This document shows positions 1-7,019 of a DNA stretch of 64,000 nucleotides, piece by piece. The DNA lies in NCBI RefSeq assembly GCF_006874465.1, contig NZ_VIRL01000006.1, positions 1-64,000 of the forward strand, read 5' to 3'. The stretch is from Microbispora bryophytorum. Its GTDB lineage: Bacteria; Actinomycetota; Actinomycetes; Streptosporangiales; Streptosporangiaceae. The position numbers and the translations under genes are program-made. A model generated the notes under the pieces. That model saw nothing but the letters and a program-made list of their open reading frames with translations. It ran no database searches and had not been told where the DNA came from. Every line of letters starts with the position of its first letter. Within the stretch, counting starts at the first letter, position 1.

Positions 1-296
1 GTGCCGGTGGCGGCCTTCTGGTCACCGCTGGAACCCACCACGCCGGCCTTGTCGTCGGCGGAGGCGCCGCCGGTCGACACGTGCTTGGCGGAAACCGTGG
101 TCTCCGCGGTGTACGGCGTGGCGTTGATCAGGTTGGCCTTGGCCTGACCGAACCAGAACGACGCGACCTGCTGGGCCGCGAGGTTGGTGTTGGCCAGGTT
201 CACGGCCGGAATCGAGTCGGCGTGAGCCGGGGCGGCGATCGCCGCGGAGGCCAGCAGGCCGGCCGCGACACCACCCAGAGCGAGAGTGCGCTTCAT
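1..296 (-). CDS. Secreted trypsin-fold paralogue A, N-terminal part (runs off window)
   Basis: Partial gene; only the first 98 codons lie in the window and the rest continues beyond base 1. It starts with ATG at 294-296 and encodes MKRTLALGGVAAG followed by an Ala-rich Sec signal peptide with probable cleavage after AHA (about residue 26). The visible part is almost identical to the first 98 residues of the paralogues at 821-2374 and 4191-5909, so it should be a third member of the same secreted family. The catalytic core is not visible, so function is by homology only. It has its own promoter and long leader. Whether it is intact cannot be judged here. Confidence 0.8.
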   Translation of the reverse strand, partial: MKRTLALGGVAAGLLASAAIAAPAHADSIPAVNLANTNLAAQQVASFWFGQAKANLINATPYTAETTVSAKHVSTGGASADDKAGVVGSSGDQKAATG

Positions 297-363
297 TAGA
301 TTTCTCCTGGTCTGTCGTGAGGCGTCGCTTGCGCCCCATCCGTCAGTGAGGAACGGGGAGAAA

Positions 364-392
364 GCTATAGGAGGAAATGGGGTGCCGTAAGT
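364..392 (-). promoter_or_regulatory. Predicted promoter of paralogue A
   Basis: On the minus strand ACTTAC (-35, 387-392) is separated by 17 bp from TATAGC (-10, 364-369). The same boxes at the same spacing precede paralogue B, although the spacer sequences differ, which argues that the boxes are under selection. About 65 nt of conserved untranslated leader follows before the ATG. Confidence 0.6.
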
Positions 393-532
393 GGACTCGT
401 GACCGTGGTCCTGGAGGCGAGTGCCCTACTGGGAAGGGGCGGATCAGAGCAGGGCGGAGCCGTTTTGGCTGATCGCAAAAGGTGACGCACGGGCGTCCGC
501 CGCTCTCCGCGCTGCGCCGAGTCGGGCACTGC

Positions 533-548
533 TGTGATGTAAATCACG
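533..548. promoter_or_regulatory. CRP-like palindrome upstream of paralogue A
   Basis: TGTGATGTAAATCACG fits the CRP-family pattern TGTGA-N6-TCACA with one mismatch. Its centre lies about 176 bp upstream of the -10 box of paralogue A. Equivalent sites lie at similar distances before paralogues B and C, so this is probably a real operator. The regulator is inferred, not visible in the window. Confidence 0.5.
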
Positions 549-763
549 GTTCTAAAGGGAAACCGGAGATAGGGGTAGCCCCGTCACGCGGTCACGGGGT
601 GGGCGCTGCGGGGCGGCCGGTCCCGAGAAAGTTCCCCGACGCGACGGCAATCGGCACCCCGCGTGTCGATTGATCGTCACCCGTTGACAGTGATCCACCT
701 GCCGGACCGCCGCTCGATCACACGCTGCGCAAAGGCGCGATGTGCCGGGGGTGGAGCAACGGA

Positions 764-792
764 AAAGGGCCCGGCTGGAGGCCGGGCCCTTT
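764..792 (-). terminator. Terminator of paralogue B
   Basis: A perfect 12-bp stem (764-775 with 781-792) closes a 5-nt loop. The stem is GGGCCCGGC-rich with A/T ends, so each strand finishes in a short T run. It lies 29 bp after the stop codon of paralogue B. Confidence 0.8.
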
Positions 793-820
793 CCTTGACT
801 CTGCTTTACCGGGGGGAAGA

Positions 821-2374
821 TCAGACGATCTTGCCGGACCAGTTGGCGGCAGCGGTCTTGTAGACGGCCAGCGTCTCACCGTCGAAGTACGGGGAGACGT
901 TGGTGTCGATGCGGTTGTTACCGTCGGTGTCGGAGACCGCGATGGTCACACCGTTGAGGTAGCCGAGCCGCTTGGCGTTGCTGTAGCGGTAGAGCCACGC
1001 GGAACCGATGGAGCCCTCGCCGGTGAAGGAGGACTTGATGCCCACCAGCTCCTGGGCCTTGATCGACGAAGCGGCCGCCTTGAAGGTCTTGCCGTAGGCC
1101 CACTTCTGGGTCTTGCCGGAGAAGGCGTAGTTGCCGTCCGGGTGCGACCCGCTCGGGTAACCGAACTCGAAGACGCCCGTGCCGATCTTCTGGTTGTAGG
1201 CCAGACCCTGACCACCGACGTTCGAGCCCAGCGTGCCGACGTCCTTGAGAGCGATCGACAGCTTCTTGCCACCGAGCTTGTAGTCAACGTCGTAGTTGAC
1301 GAAGAACGTGCGCTTGGTGTAGGTCATGCCGTTGCGCTTGAGGAAGAGGGTCTTGCCGTCCGCGCTCCAGGCATAGGCGTTCTTGTGGTCCTGGCTGGTT
1401 TCGCCCTTCTTGCCCTGCGGAGCAGCGGCGAAGGCAGCGTCGAACTCACCCTTGTTGCTGGGGTCGACCTTGACACCGGTGCCGGCGGGGAAGGTCTCGG
1501 GGGCCTTGTCGCCGAGCTCGCCGTCCGCGACCGACTTGTCGATCGTGGCCTGGTCGACCTGGACCCACTGCGAACCGAAGTTCCGCCGGTCGCCCAGCTT
1601 GCCCTTGCCGGTCGGGCTCTTGAGGTCGACGAGGGGCTCGATCTTCAGGTCCGACCAGCCGGTCTCCTTCTTTGCCTCGATGGCCTTCTTGACCTTGGAG
1701 GCCTTGAAGTAGTCCTCGTAGACGCCGTAGAAGCCGTGGCCGGTGCCCCGAACCTCGGTCGGCAGCACGCCGTTGTAGACCGTGACGAACGCGTAGTCGC
1801 GGTCGCCGTCCTCGTACACGCTGTAGTCGTAGTGCGTGTAAGCGGTCTTGCCGACGTAGATGCCCCAGGGGGTCTTGCCCTCGTAGTAGCCGGGGATGAA
1901 GACCCACTTGTCGAGGGTCGCGGCGTTGGACTTGGTGTCGTAGACGCAGTGACCCGCGGTCGCCACCAGGTTCTTGTACTGGCCCTGGACCGAGGTGGCC
2001 GAGCACCAGTGCGGCTCGTTGTCGGCGCCGATGAAGAACACCTTGCCGGTGGTCTTCGGCAGGTTGACGTTCTTCAGGGTGCCGGTGGCGGCCTTCTGGT
2101 CGCCGCTGGAGCCCACGACGCCGGCCTTGTCGCTGGCCGACACACCGCCGGTCGACACGTGCTTGGCGGAAACCGTGGTCTCCACCGCGTACGGGGTCGC
2201 GTTGATCAGGTTGGCCTTGGCCTGGCCGTACCAGAACGCCGCGACCTGCTGGGCCGCGAGGTTGGTCTTGGCCAGGTTCACGGCCGGAACCGAGTCGGCG
2301 TGAGCCGGGGCGGCGATCGCAGCGGAGGCCAGCAGGCCGGCCGCGACACCACCCAGAGCGAGAGTGCGCTTCAT
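821..2374 (-). CDS. Secreted trypsin-fold (S1/V8-like) protein, paralogue B
   Basis: 517 aa with an N-terminal Sec signal peptide (cleavage near residue 26). Residues 1-203 and about 373-517 match the paralogue at 4191-5909 closely, whereas residues 204-370 are unrelated, Lys/Asp/Gly-rich sequence. The trypsin-like core shows ATAGHC (His142) and DRDYAFV (Asp193). The usual GSSGGPW catalytic serine motif is replaced by GSIGSAW, so Ile456 sits where the nucleophilic serine is expected when anchored on the Trp-Leu. Near the C terminus SDTDGNNRID resembles a calcium-binding loop. It could be a non-catalytic secreted pseudoprotease or use a neighbouring serine. ATG was chosen by agreement with paralogue A; an AGGAG lies just upstream. 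Confidence 0.8.
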   Translation of the reverse strand: MKRTLALGGVAAGLLASAAIAAPAHADSVPAVNLAKTNLAAQQVAAFWYGQAKANLINATPYAVETTVSAKHVSTGGVSASDKAGVVGSSGDQKAATGTLKNVNLPKTTGKVFFIGADNEPHWCSATSVQGQYKNLVATAGHCVYDTKSNAATLDKWVFIPGYYEGKTPWGIYVGKTAYTHYDYSVYEDGDRDYAFVTVYNGVLPTEVRGTGHGFYGVYEDYFKASKVKKAIEAKKETGWSDLKIEPLVDLKSPTGKGKLGDRRNFGSQWVQVDQATIDKSVADGELGDKAPETFPAGTGVKVDPSNKGEFDAAFAAAPQGKKGETSQDHKNAYAWSADGKTLFLKRNGMTYTKRTFFVNYDVDYKLGGKKLSIALKDVGTLGSNVGGQGLAYNQKIGTGVFEFGYPSGSHPDGNYAFSGKTQKWAYGKTFKAAASSIKAQELVGIKSSFTGEGSIGSAWLYRYSNAKRLGYLNGVTIAVSDTDGNNRIDTNVSPYFDGETLAVYKTAAANWSGKIV

Positions 2375-2440
2375 TAGATTCTCCTGGTCTGTCGTGAGGC
2401 GTCACTTGCGCCCCATCCGTCAGTGAGGAACGGGGAGAAA

Positions 2441-2469
2441 GCTATACGACCAATTGGAGTGACGTAAGT
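2441..2469 (-). promoter_or_regulatory. Predicted promoter of paralogue B
   Basis: Minus-strand ACTTAC (2464-2469), 17 bp, then TATAGC (2441-2446), identical boxes and spacing to the promoter of paralogue A. The roughly 66-nt leader after the -10 is nearly identical in all three paralogues. Confidence 0.6.
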
Positions 2470-2605
2470 GGAATTGGTCGGTTCGTTCATTGCCGCCAAC
2501 CCCGATGCCTTAGGCCGCTTCCTGAACGAAACCTGAAAAGGGGCTGATCATGAACCGTATGAGGCGATGCATGTGACGCTCCGCACCGGATCGACCACCG
2601 GAAAG

Positions 2606-2621
2606 TGTGATGCAACTCACA
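2606..2621. promoter_or_regulatory. CRP-like palindrome upstream of paralogue B
   Basis: TGTGATGCAACTCACA is a perfect match to TGTGA-N6-TCACA. The centre lies about 172 bp upstream of the -10 box of paralogue B, comparable with the sites before A and C. Confidence 0.6.
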
Positions 2622-2732
2622 GGTTTGCGCGAAACCGGATGCCCGGAGGATCGCGTCGGAATGTGCTCGTTCGCCTGGACCGTGGTCCGTGTAACCCCTC
2701 CAGGGAACGCGAGTGCACGATCAGGAGGAAGT

Positions 2733-2861
2733 ATGAATGGGCACGTCGATCCGCCATTGACCATGGCGCGACCGCCTCGGGGCCACCGGGCCTCGCCTCG
2801 GCCGGCTCCGGTTCCGCGAGACCCCGAGCGTTGTCGCGACGCGGCGACCGCGGTGCGGTGA
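2733..2861 (+). CDS. Possible 42-aa ORF (doubtful)
   Basis: ATG at 2733 is preceded at good distance by AGGAGGAAGT, the best ribosome binding site in this gap. The product would be 42 aa, Pro/Arg-rich, starting MNGHVDPPLTM. No domain, signal peptide or recognised relative. It is listed only because of the strong Shine-Dalgarno; it may equally be chance. Confidence 0.2.
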   Translation: MNGHVDPPLTMARPPRGHRASPRPAPVPRDPERCRDAATAVR

Positions 2862-2927
2862 GAGCCTTGCTGAAGGGTTCCTGGGTCCTCCCGGAACGGG
2901 CGGTTACCATGCGGTAAGCCAGCTGAT

Positions 2928-2944
2928 CGGATATCTGATATCCG
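2928..2944. promoter_or_regulatory. 17-bp perfect palindrome, possible operator
   Basis: CGGATATC-T-GATATCCG is perfectly symmetrical around one base. A weaker inverted repeat TTACC-ATGC-GGTAA lies just before it (2904-2917). No gene starts close by, so the role is unknown. Confidence 0.35.
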
Positions 2945-3755
2945 CCTGGCCCTCCGGGGCGGCCGAAGAGGGGTGCGCGGAATGTCGGCAGTGCCCCGTC
3001 TGGAATCGCCGTACCGCTTTCGATGCGCATTCTCTGTATAGCTGGACAGGCGTTTCGGGGTGGCGCAAATCACGATCACGGGGATTTTGCCCAGTATGAC
3101 GGCGGCGATTGTGCGCCAGCCGCCGAGAAGGTGAGACACGGGCGCCGTGTGAGCTCGACGGAGGCGCTTCGCCCGAAGGTCGGCGGTGTTTGCGCAGGTT
3201 AAATGCTCTGTCGTTGATGTCCGGCTTTCCTGGGCCGGCCGCCCTCGATGACTTCCCGCACCTGCGAGTCTTCGTGCGGAGAAGAAAGGCGAGAGCCGCC
3301 CGGATGTCTTTCTTTCCATAATGCGGTGCGACTCAGAGGGTCGGTGGGGAAGCTCCGTAAACTCGGCGGTCCTGACTTGTCGCCTGTTTTCTCGACGGTT
3401 TCTCCCCTCGTTTCGTTGAATGCTCTCCACATTCGGCTTTGCTGTGCAGTAAGTGGTAATGGTTCTGATCGATTGAACTTACCGAGACCCGGCCGCGCTT
3501 TATGCGGGTGGTTTCCGCTGGGCCGTATCGGCGGCGTCGGCAAGGGCGGCCCCGACCCCCGCAGACGTGCGTTCCGTAATGCCCGTGTGCGAGGTAAGTC
3601 CGCACGCCGTATCCCGCGAACTCGGTTTGACGATCGGCTGCCCGGATCGCGGTGGCGCGGGGGCCATCGCGCGGGCAGGTCGGCGTGGACAGCACGGCAT
3701 GGACAGCACGGCGTGGGAAGCCGTTGACGCCTGCACGCCGTCCGCTCACTCCACG

Positions 3756-3804
3756 GCGGCCTGGATGGGCGGCCCCTGCCCGGAGACGGGCCCATCCAGG
3801 CCGC
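3756..3804. repeat. 15-bp perfect inverted repeat, large hairpin
   Basis: Arms 3756-3770 and 3790-3804 (GCGGCCTGGATGGGC and its complement) are perfect over 15 bp around a 19-nt loop. No T run follows on either strand and no gene ends here, so it does not look like an ordinary terminator. Confidence 0.55.
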
Positions 3805-4130
3805 TGTGGCCGGCTGGGAGTGTTCCGTTGAGTGGTCCCCCGGGCCTTGGTGCCGGTGGTCACGGCGGTTGGTTGAAGGTGGACGCCAGGGGCCTGAATC
3901 ATGACGTCGATCGTGACGGCCGTACGCGCGGGGTCAGGCCGGCGCGTTCCCGTACCCGCGGCCCGAGGGCGGCAGGGACCAGCGGTCCCACAGCGGCATC
4001 AGGGTCGCCGGGCGGACGGCCGGCGACGTCCGACCGGCCCACCGGGACCGGACCGCGGCCGGTGCGTCGAGGCGAGTCCGGTGCTGCCCGCTCTCGTCGC
4101 GCGGATCGGCACGGGGCTGGCGTGATCGGG

Positions 4131-4166
4131 CAAAAGGAAAGGGCCCGGCTGCGGACAGCCGGGCCC
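4131..4166 (-). terminator. Terminator of paralogue C
   Basis: An 11-bp stem (4141-4151 with 4156-4166) closes a 4-nt loop. On the minus strand it is followed by TTTCCTTTTG. It sits 24 bp after the stop codon of paralogue C and resembles the terminator of paralogue B. Confidence 0.8.
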
Positions 4167-4190
4167 TCCTGAACGTCAGGAGCCGAAGAC

Positions 4191-5909
4191 TCAGACGATC
4201 TTGCCGGACCAGTTGGCCGCGGCGGTCTTGTAGACGGCCAGCGTCTCACCGTCGAAGTACGGCGAGATGCTGGTGTCGATGCGGCCGTTCCCGTCGGTGT
4301 CGGAGACACCGATGGTCACACCGTTGAGGTAGCCGAGCCGCTTGGCGCTGCTGTAGCGGTACAGCCAGGACGAGCCGATGGCGCCCTCGCCCGTGAAGGA
4401 GGACTTGAGACCCACGAGCTCCTCGCCCTTGACGGCCGCGGCGCTCGCCTTGAAGGTCTTGCCGTAGGCCCACTTGAGGGTCTTGCCGGTGAAGGCGTAG
4501 TTGCCGTCCGGGTGCGACCCGCTCGGGTAACCGAACTCGAAGACGGCGGTGCCGATCTTCTGGTTGTAGGCCAGACCCTGACCACCGACGTTGGACCCGA
4601 GGGCGCCGACGTCCTTCAGGGTGATCTTCAGCGTGCCGTGCGCCCTGTGGTCGTCGCGGCTCTGCGCCCAGAACGTCCGGGCGTAGTACTTGTACTTCGG
4701 CTTCGGCTTGCCCGTGTGGGTCGGCCTCGGCGAAGGAGACGGGGACGGGGAGGCCGACGGCGAGGGGCTCGGCGAGGGGCTCGGCGACGGGCTCGGGCTG
4801 GGGTGGGAGCCAGGTCCACCGGGGCCGCCCGGTCCACCAGCTCCACCAGGTCCACCGTTGCCGCCAGGTCCGCCAGGTCCACCGGGGCCGGCAGGTCCGC
4901 CAGCTCCACCGGGGGGTGCCTTGAAGAGGGCCGCGCCAGCAGAAGCGGGCATGCCGTGACCGTGACCGCCGTGACCGTGGTCGTCGCGGTCCCAGACCTT
5001 CGTGCGGAAGTAGAGGGTCTTGCCGTCACGGCTGACGTACGAGTCCGAGTGGCTGTGGTAGGCGTACTCGCTGATCTCGTGAGTCTGGACGCCGGTGCCC
5101 TTGGCCCAGGGGCCGTTGCCGGTGAGGCTCCTGCCCCGGTTCAGGGCCTGGAACTGCCGGACGGAGACGGGCCCCACGTGCGAGCTGTGCTCGTCGTGGC
5201 CTCGTCCGCCACGGTGGTTGCCGTGGTCGTCGCGCCCGTGGTGGTCGTTACGGCCGTGGTGGTCGTCGCGGCCGTGGTCGTAGCTCACGTCCGTGACCTG
5301 GACGCCGTTGTAGACCGTGACGAACGCGTAGTCGCGGTCGCCGTCCTCGTACACGCTGTAGTCGTAGTGCGTGTAAGCGGTCTTGCCGACGTAGATGCCC
5401 CACGGGGTCTTGCCCTCGTAGTAACCGGGGATGAAGACCCACCGGTCGAGGGTGGTCGCGTTGGACTTGGTGTCGTACACGCAGTGACCCGCGGTCGCCA
5501 CCAGGTTCTTGTACTGCGACTGCACGGCGGTCGCCGAGCACCAGTGCGGCCTGTTGTCGGCGCCGATGAAGAACACCTTGCCCGTGGTCTTGGGCAGGTT
5601 CACGTTCTTCGTGGTGCCGGTGGCGGCCTTCTGGTCGCCGCTGGACCCGACAACGCCGGCCTTGCTGTCCGCGGAGGCGCCGCCGGTCGACACGTGCTTG
5701 GCGGCGACCTTGGTCTCCGCGGTGTACGGCGTGGCGTTGATCAGGTTGGCCCGCGCCTGACCGAACCAGAACGCGGCGACTTCCTTCGCGGCGAGGTTGG
5801 TCTTGGCCAGGTTGACGGACGGAACCGAGTCGGCGTGAGCCGGGGCCGCGATCGCAGCGGAGGCCAGCAGGCCGGCCGCGACGCCGCCGAGAGCGAGAGT
5901 GCGTTTCAA
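4191..5909 (-). CDS. Secreted trypsin-fold protein with His-rich, collagen-like and Ser-Pro insert, paralogue C
   Basis: 572 aa from a TTG start that aligns with the ATG of paralogues A and B (GGGAGA lies upstream). A longer frame to 6077 exists but its extra codons overlap the conserved leader and predicted promoter. Signal peptide about 1-26; trypsin-like half with His142 and Asp193; C-terminal half about 424-572. The serine motif reads GAIGSSW, with Ile511 at the expected serine position. The centre (204-423) differs from paralogue B: a HGRDDHH-type His/Asp repeat (211-244), a second His cluster (310-319), a Gly-Pro-rich stretch (332-368) and a (Ser-Pro)n linker (369-394). The insert suggests metal binding or wall interaction, which is inference. 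Confidence 0.8.
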   Translation of the reverse strand: MKRTLALGGVAAGLLASAAIAAPAHADSVPSVNLAKTNLAAKEVAAFWFGQARANLINATPYTAETKVAAKHVSTGGASADSKAGVVGSSGDQKAATGTTKNVNLPKTTGKVFFIGADNRPHWCSATAVQSQYKNLVATAGHCVYDTKSNATTLDRWVFIPGYYEGKTPWGIYVGKTAYTHYDYSVYEDGDRDYAFVTVYNGVQVTDVSYDHGRDDHHGRNDHHGRDDHGNHRGGRGHDEHSSHVGPVSVRQFQALNRGRSLTGNGPWAKGTGVQTHEISEYAYHSHSDSYVSRDGKTLYFRTKVWDRDDHGHGGHGHGMPASAGAALFKAPPGGAGGPAGPGGPGGPGGNGGPGGAGGPGGPGGPGSHPSPSPSPSPSPSPSPSASPSPSPSPRPTHTGKPKPKYKYYARTFWAQSRDDHRAHGTLKITLKDVGALGSNVGGQGLAYNQKIGTAVFEFGYPSGSHPDGNYAFTGKTLKWAYGKTFKASAAAVKGEELVGLKSSFTGEGAIGSSWLYRYSSAKRLGYLNGVTIGVSDTDGNGRIDTSISPYFDGETLAVYKTAAANWSGKIV

Positions 5910-6154
5910 GTGGATCTCCCTGGTCTGTCGTGAGGCGTCACTTGCGCCCCATGCGTCAGTGAAGGAACGATGGGAAGCTATAACGATAAAGACCCTGATG
6001 ACAGACATTTCTGAGTTTCCGCTCCATGTCCGAAGGGTCGTGGCCTCCGCGGGGTGGCGGCGTCGCCCTGACGGCATGGGTCCCGTCTCTGCTGATCACA
6101 GACCGTTCGCCCGCCTCCGGCCGTGATTGGGACTGGATCGGTCCAAGAAATTGT

Positions 6155-6170
6155 TGTGACCAAACTCACA
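6155..6170. promoter_or_regulatory. CRP-like palindrome upstream of paralogue C
   Basis: TGTGACCAAACTCACA is a perfect TGTGA-N6-TCACA match, centred about 185 bp upstream of the TATAGC box of paralogue C. It is the third such site in register with this gene family. Confidence 0.6.
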
Positions 6171-6172
6171 CC

Positions 6173-6186
6173 GATATGGCCATATC
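6173..6186. promoter_or_regulatory. 14-bp perfect palindrome next to the CRP-like site
   Basis: GATATGGCCATATC is perfectly palindromic and begins two bases after the CRP-like site. No equivalent was seen at the same position before A or B. It is a possible second operator for paralogue C; function unknown. Confidence 0.35.
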
Positions 6187-6411
6187 TATGCCGAGAGGGA
6201 ATGAGTCAATAGCGCGCTGACGCAACGTCCAATGCGCTGTCGAAAGCGGCATAAGCGCCAAAGGGCAAACATGGGCAGGTCTTGGCTCTGATGGGCATCC
6301 GCCGGTCTTAAATCCCGCCAAGGCCCGGCGGCCCGTTCGCGCCTCGGTGGCGACGGCCGTCGAGCGTGGCCTCTTTTGCCGGTAGAACGGGGTGACCGCG
6401 GCTCCGCAGGA

Positions 6412-6936
6412 TCAGTGGGTGGCCGCGTCGGGGGCGTCGAAGGGGACCAGAAGGGTGCGCAGCAGGGCGGCGAGAGCCTGCTGTTCGTGTTGTTCGAGAC
6501 CCGCGAGCAGTTCGCGCTCACGTCGCAGCAGGTCGGCGAAGGCGGCGTCCACGCGGTGCACCCCGGCGGGGGTCAGCCTTACCAGCACGCCGCGCCGGTC
6601 TTCCGGGTCGGGGCGCCGGATTACCAGCCCGGCGGCGGCCAGCCTGTCGATGCGGTTCGTCATCGTGCCCGAGGTCACCAGGGTGGCGCGCAGCAGCGCC
6701 CCCGGGCTCAGCTCGTACGGCTCGCCCGCCCGGCGCAGGGCCGTCAGCACGTCGAACTCCCACGACTCCATGTCATGCGACGCGAAGGCCGCGCGGCGCG
6801 CGCGCTCCAGGTGCCGGCTCAATCGGGAGACCCGGCTCAGCACCTCGAGAGGTGTCACATCCAGGTCCGGGCGCTCCTGCTTCCAGGCCGCGACCAGCCG
6901 GTCCACCTCGTCCTCGACGGGCCTCTGGAAGGTCAT
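6412..6936 (-). CDS. MarR-family transcriptional regulator
   Basis: 174 aa, the usual MarR length. The winged helix covers about residues 45-125, with the characteristic LVTSGTMTNRIDRLAAAGL recognition region and a DPEDRRGVLVRLT wing. It is divergent from the methyltransferase at 7020, with 83 bp between the starts holding two related palindromes, so it probably represses itself and tam. It is also clearly related to the MarR protein at 39233 (both begin with an ERPDLDV block and share the DNA-binding region), which sits in an analogous divergent arrangement. The ligand is unknown. Confidence 0.85.
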   Translation of the reverse strand: MTFQRPVEDEVDRLVAAWKQERPDLDVTPLEVLSRVSRLSRHLERARRAAFASHDMESWEFDVLTALRRAGEPYELSPGALLRATLVTSGTMTNRIDRLAAAGLVIRRPDPEDRRGVLVRLTPAGVHRVDAAFADLLRRERELLAGLEQHEQQALAALLRTLLVPFDAPDAATH

Positions 6937-6951
6937 GGGCCGAGTCTAGCT

Positions 6952-6969
6952 TCTCTTGACATCGAGATA
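6952..6969. promoter_or_regulatory. MarR operator 1 (predicted)
   Basis: An imperfect 18-bp dyad, TCTCTTGACATCGAGATA, with 6 of 9 paired positions. It lies close to the marR start and resembles operator 2, whose centre is 36 bp away. Confidence 0.55.
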
Positions 6970-6986
6970 TCTCCCGCGATATCGAT

Positions 6987-7006
6987 TTATCTCGACGTCA
7001 AGATAA
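6987..7006. promoter_or_regulatory. MarR operator 2 (predicted)
   Basis: TTATCTCGACGTCAAGATAA is a 20-bp dyad with 9 of 10 pairs, immediately before the AAAGGAGG ribosome binding site of tam. A repressor bound here would block tam expression. Confidence 0.65.
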
Positions 7007-7019
7007 AGGAGGGATCGGC

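Larger units (their letters stand above)
297..820. other. Intergenic region between paralogues A and B
   Basis: No convincing gene. It holds the 5' leader and predicted promoter of paralogue A (364-392), a CRP-like palindrome (533-548) and the terminator of paralogue B (764-792). Base composition is less GC-rich than in the coding neighbours. Short open frames here lack ribosome binding sites and family resemblance. Confidence 0.7.
2470..4130. other. Long intergenic region between paralogues B and C
   Basis: About 1.7 kb without a gene I can support. It contains a perfect CRP-like site (2606-2621), a possible 42-codon ORF (2733-2861), the inverted repeat TTACC/GGTAA (2904-2917), a 17-bp palindrome (2928-2944), a direct repeat around GGCRTGGACAGCAC (3681-3708) and a perfect 15-bp inverted repeat (3756-3804). 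Composition and codon usage of the open frames differ from nearby genes. It may be the decayed remains of a former gene, but I recognise none. Confidence 0.6.
5910..6411. other. Intergenic region upstream of paralogue C
   Basis: No gene supported. It contains the conserved leader (5910-5976), a TATAGC -10 box (5977-5982, minus strand; no clear ACTTAC partner), a CRP-like site (6155-6170), a 14-bp palindrome (6173-6186) and the downstream flank of the marR gene. Confidence 0.6.

Noticed and set aside
740-2377. Long open frame (545 codons) on the plus strand opposite paralogue B
   Set aside because: Val/Leu/Gly/Asp-rich antisense frame created by GC-rich third positions of the real minus-strand gene; no ribosome binding site, signal or domain.
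3060-3076. Additional CRP-like half-site
   Set aside because: Only the TCACG half fits; the other half matches poorly and no promoter lies at the right distance.
4512-5933. 473-codon plus-strand frame opposite paralogue C
   Set aside because: Antisense shadow of the real gene; product is low-complexity Val/Arg/Gly sequence.
5910-6077. N-terminal extension of paralogue C
   Set aside because: The extra 56 codons cover the leader and -10 box conserved before A and B and would precede the signal peptide; the TTG aligned with the other starts is preferred.
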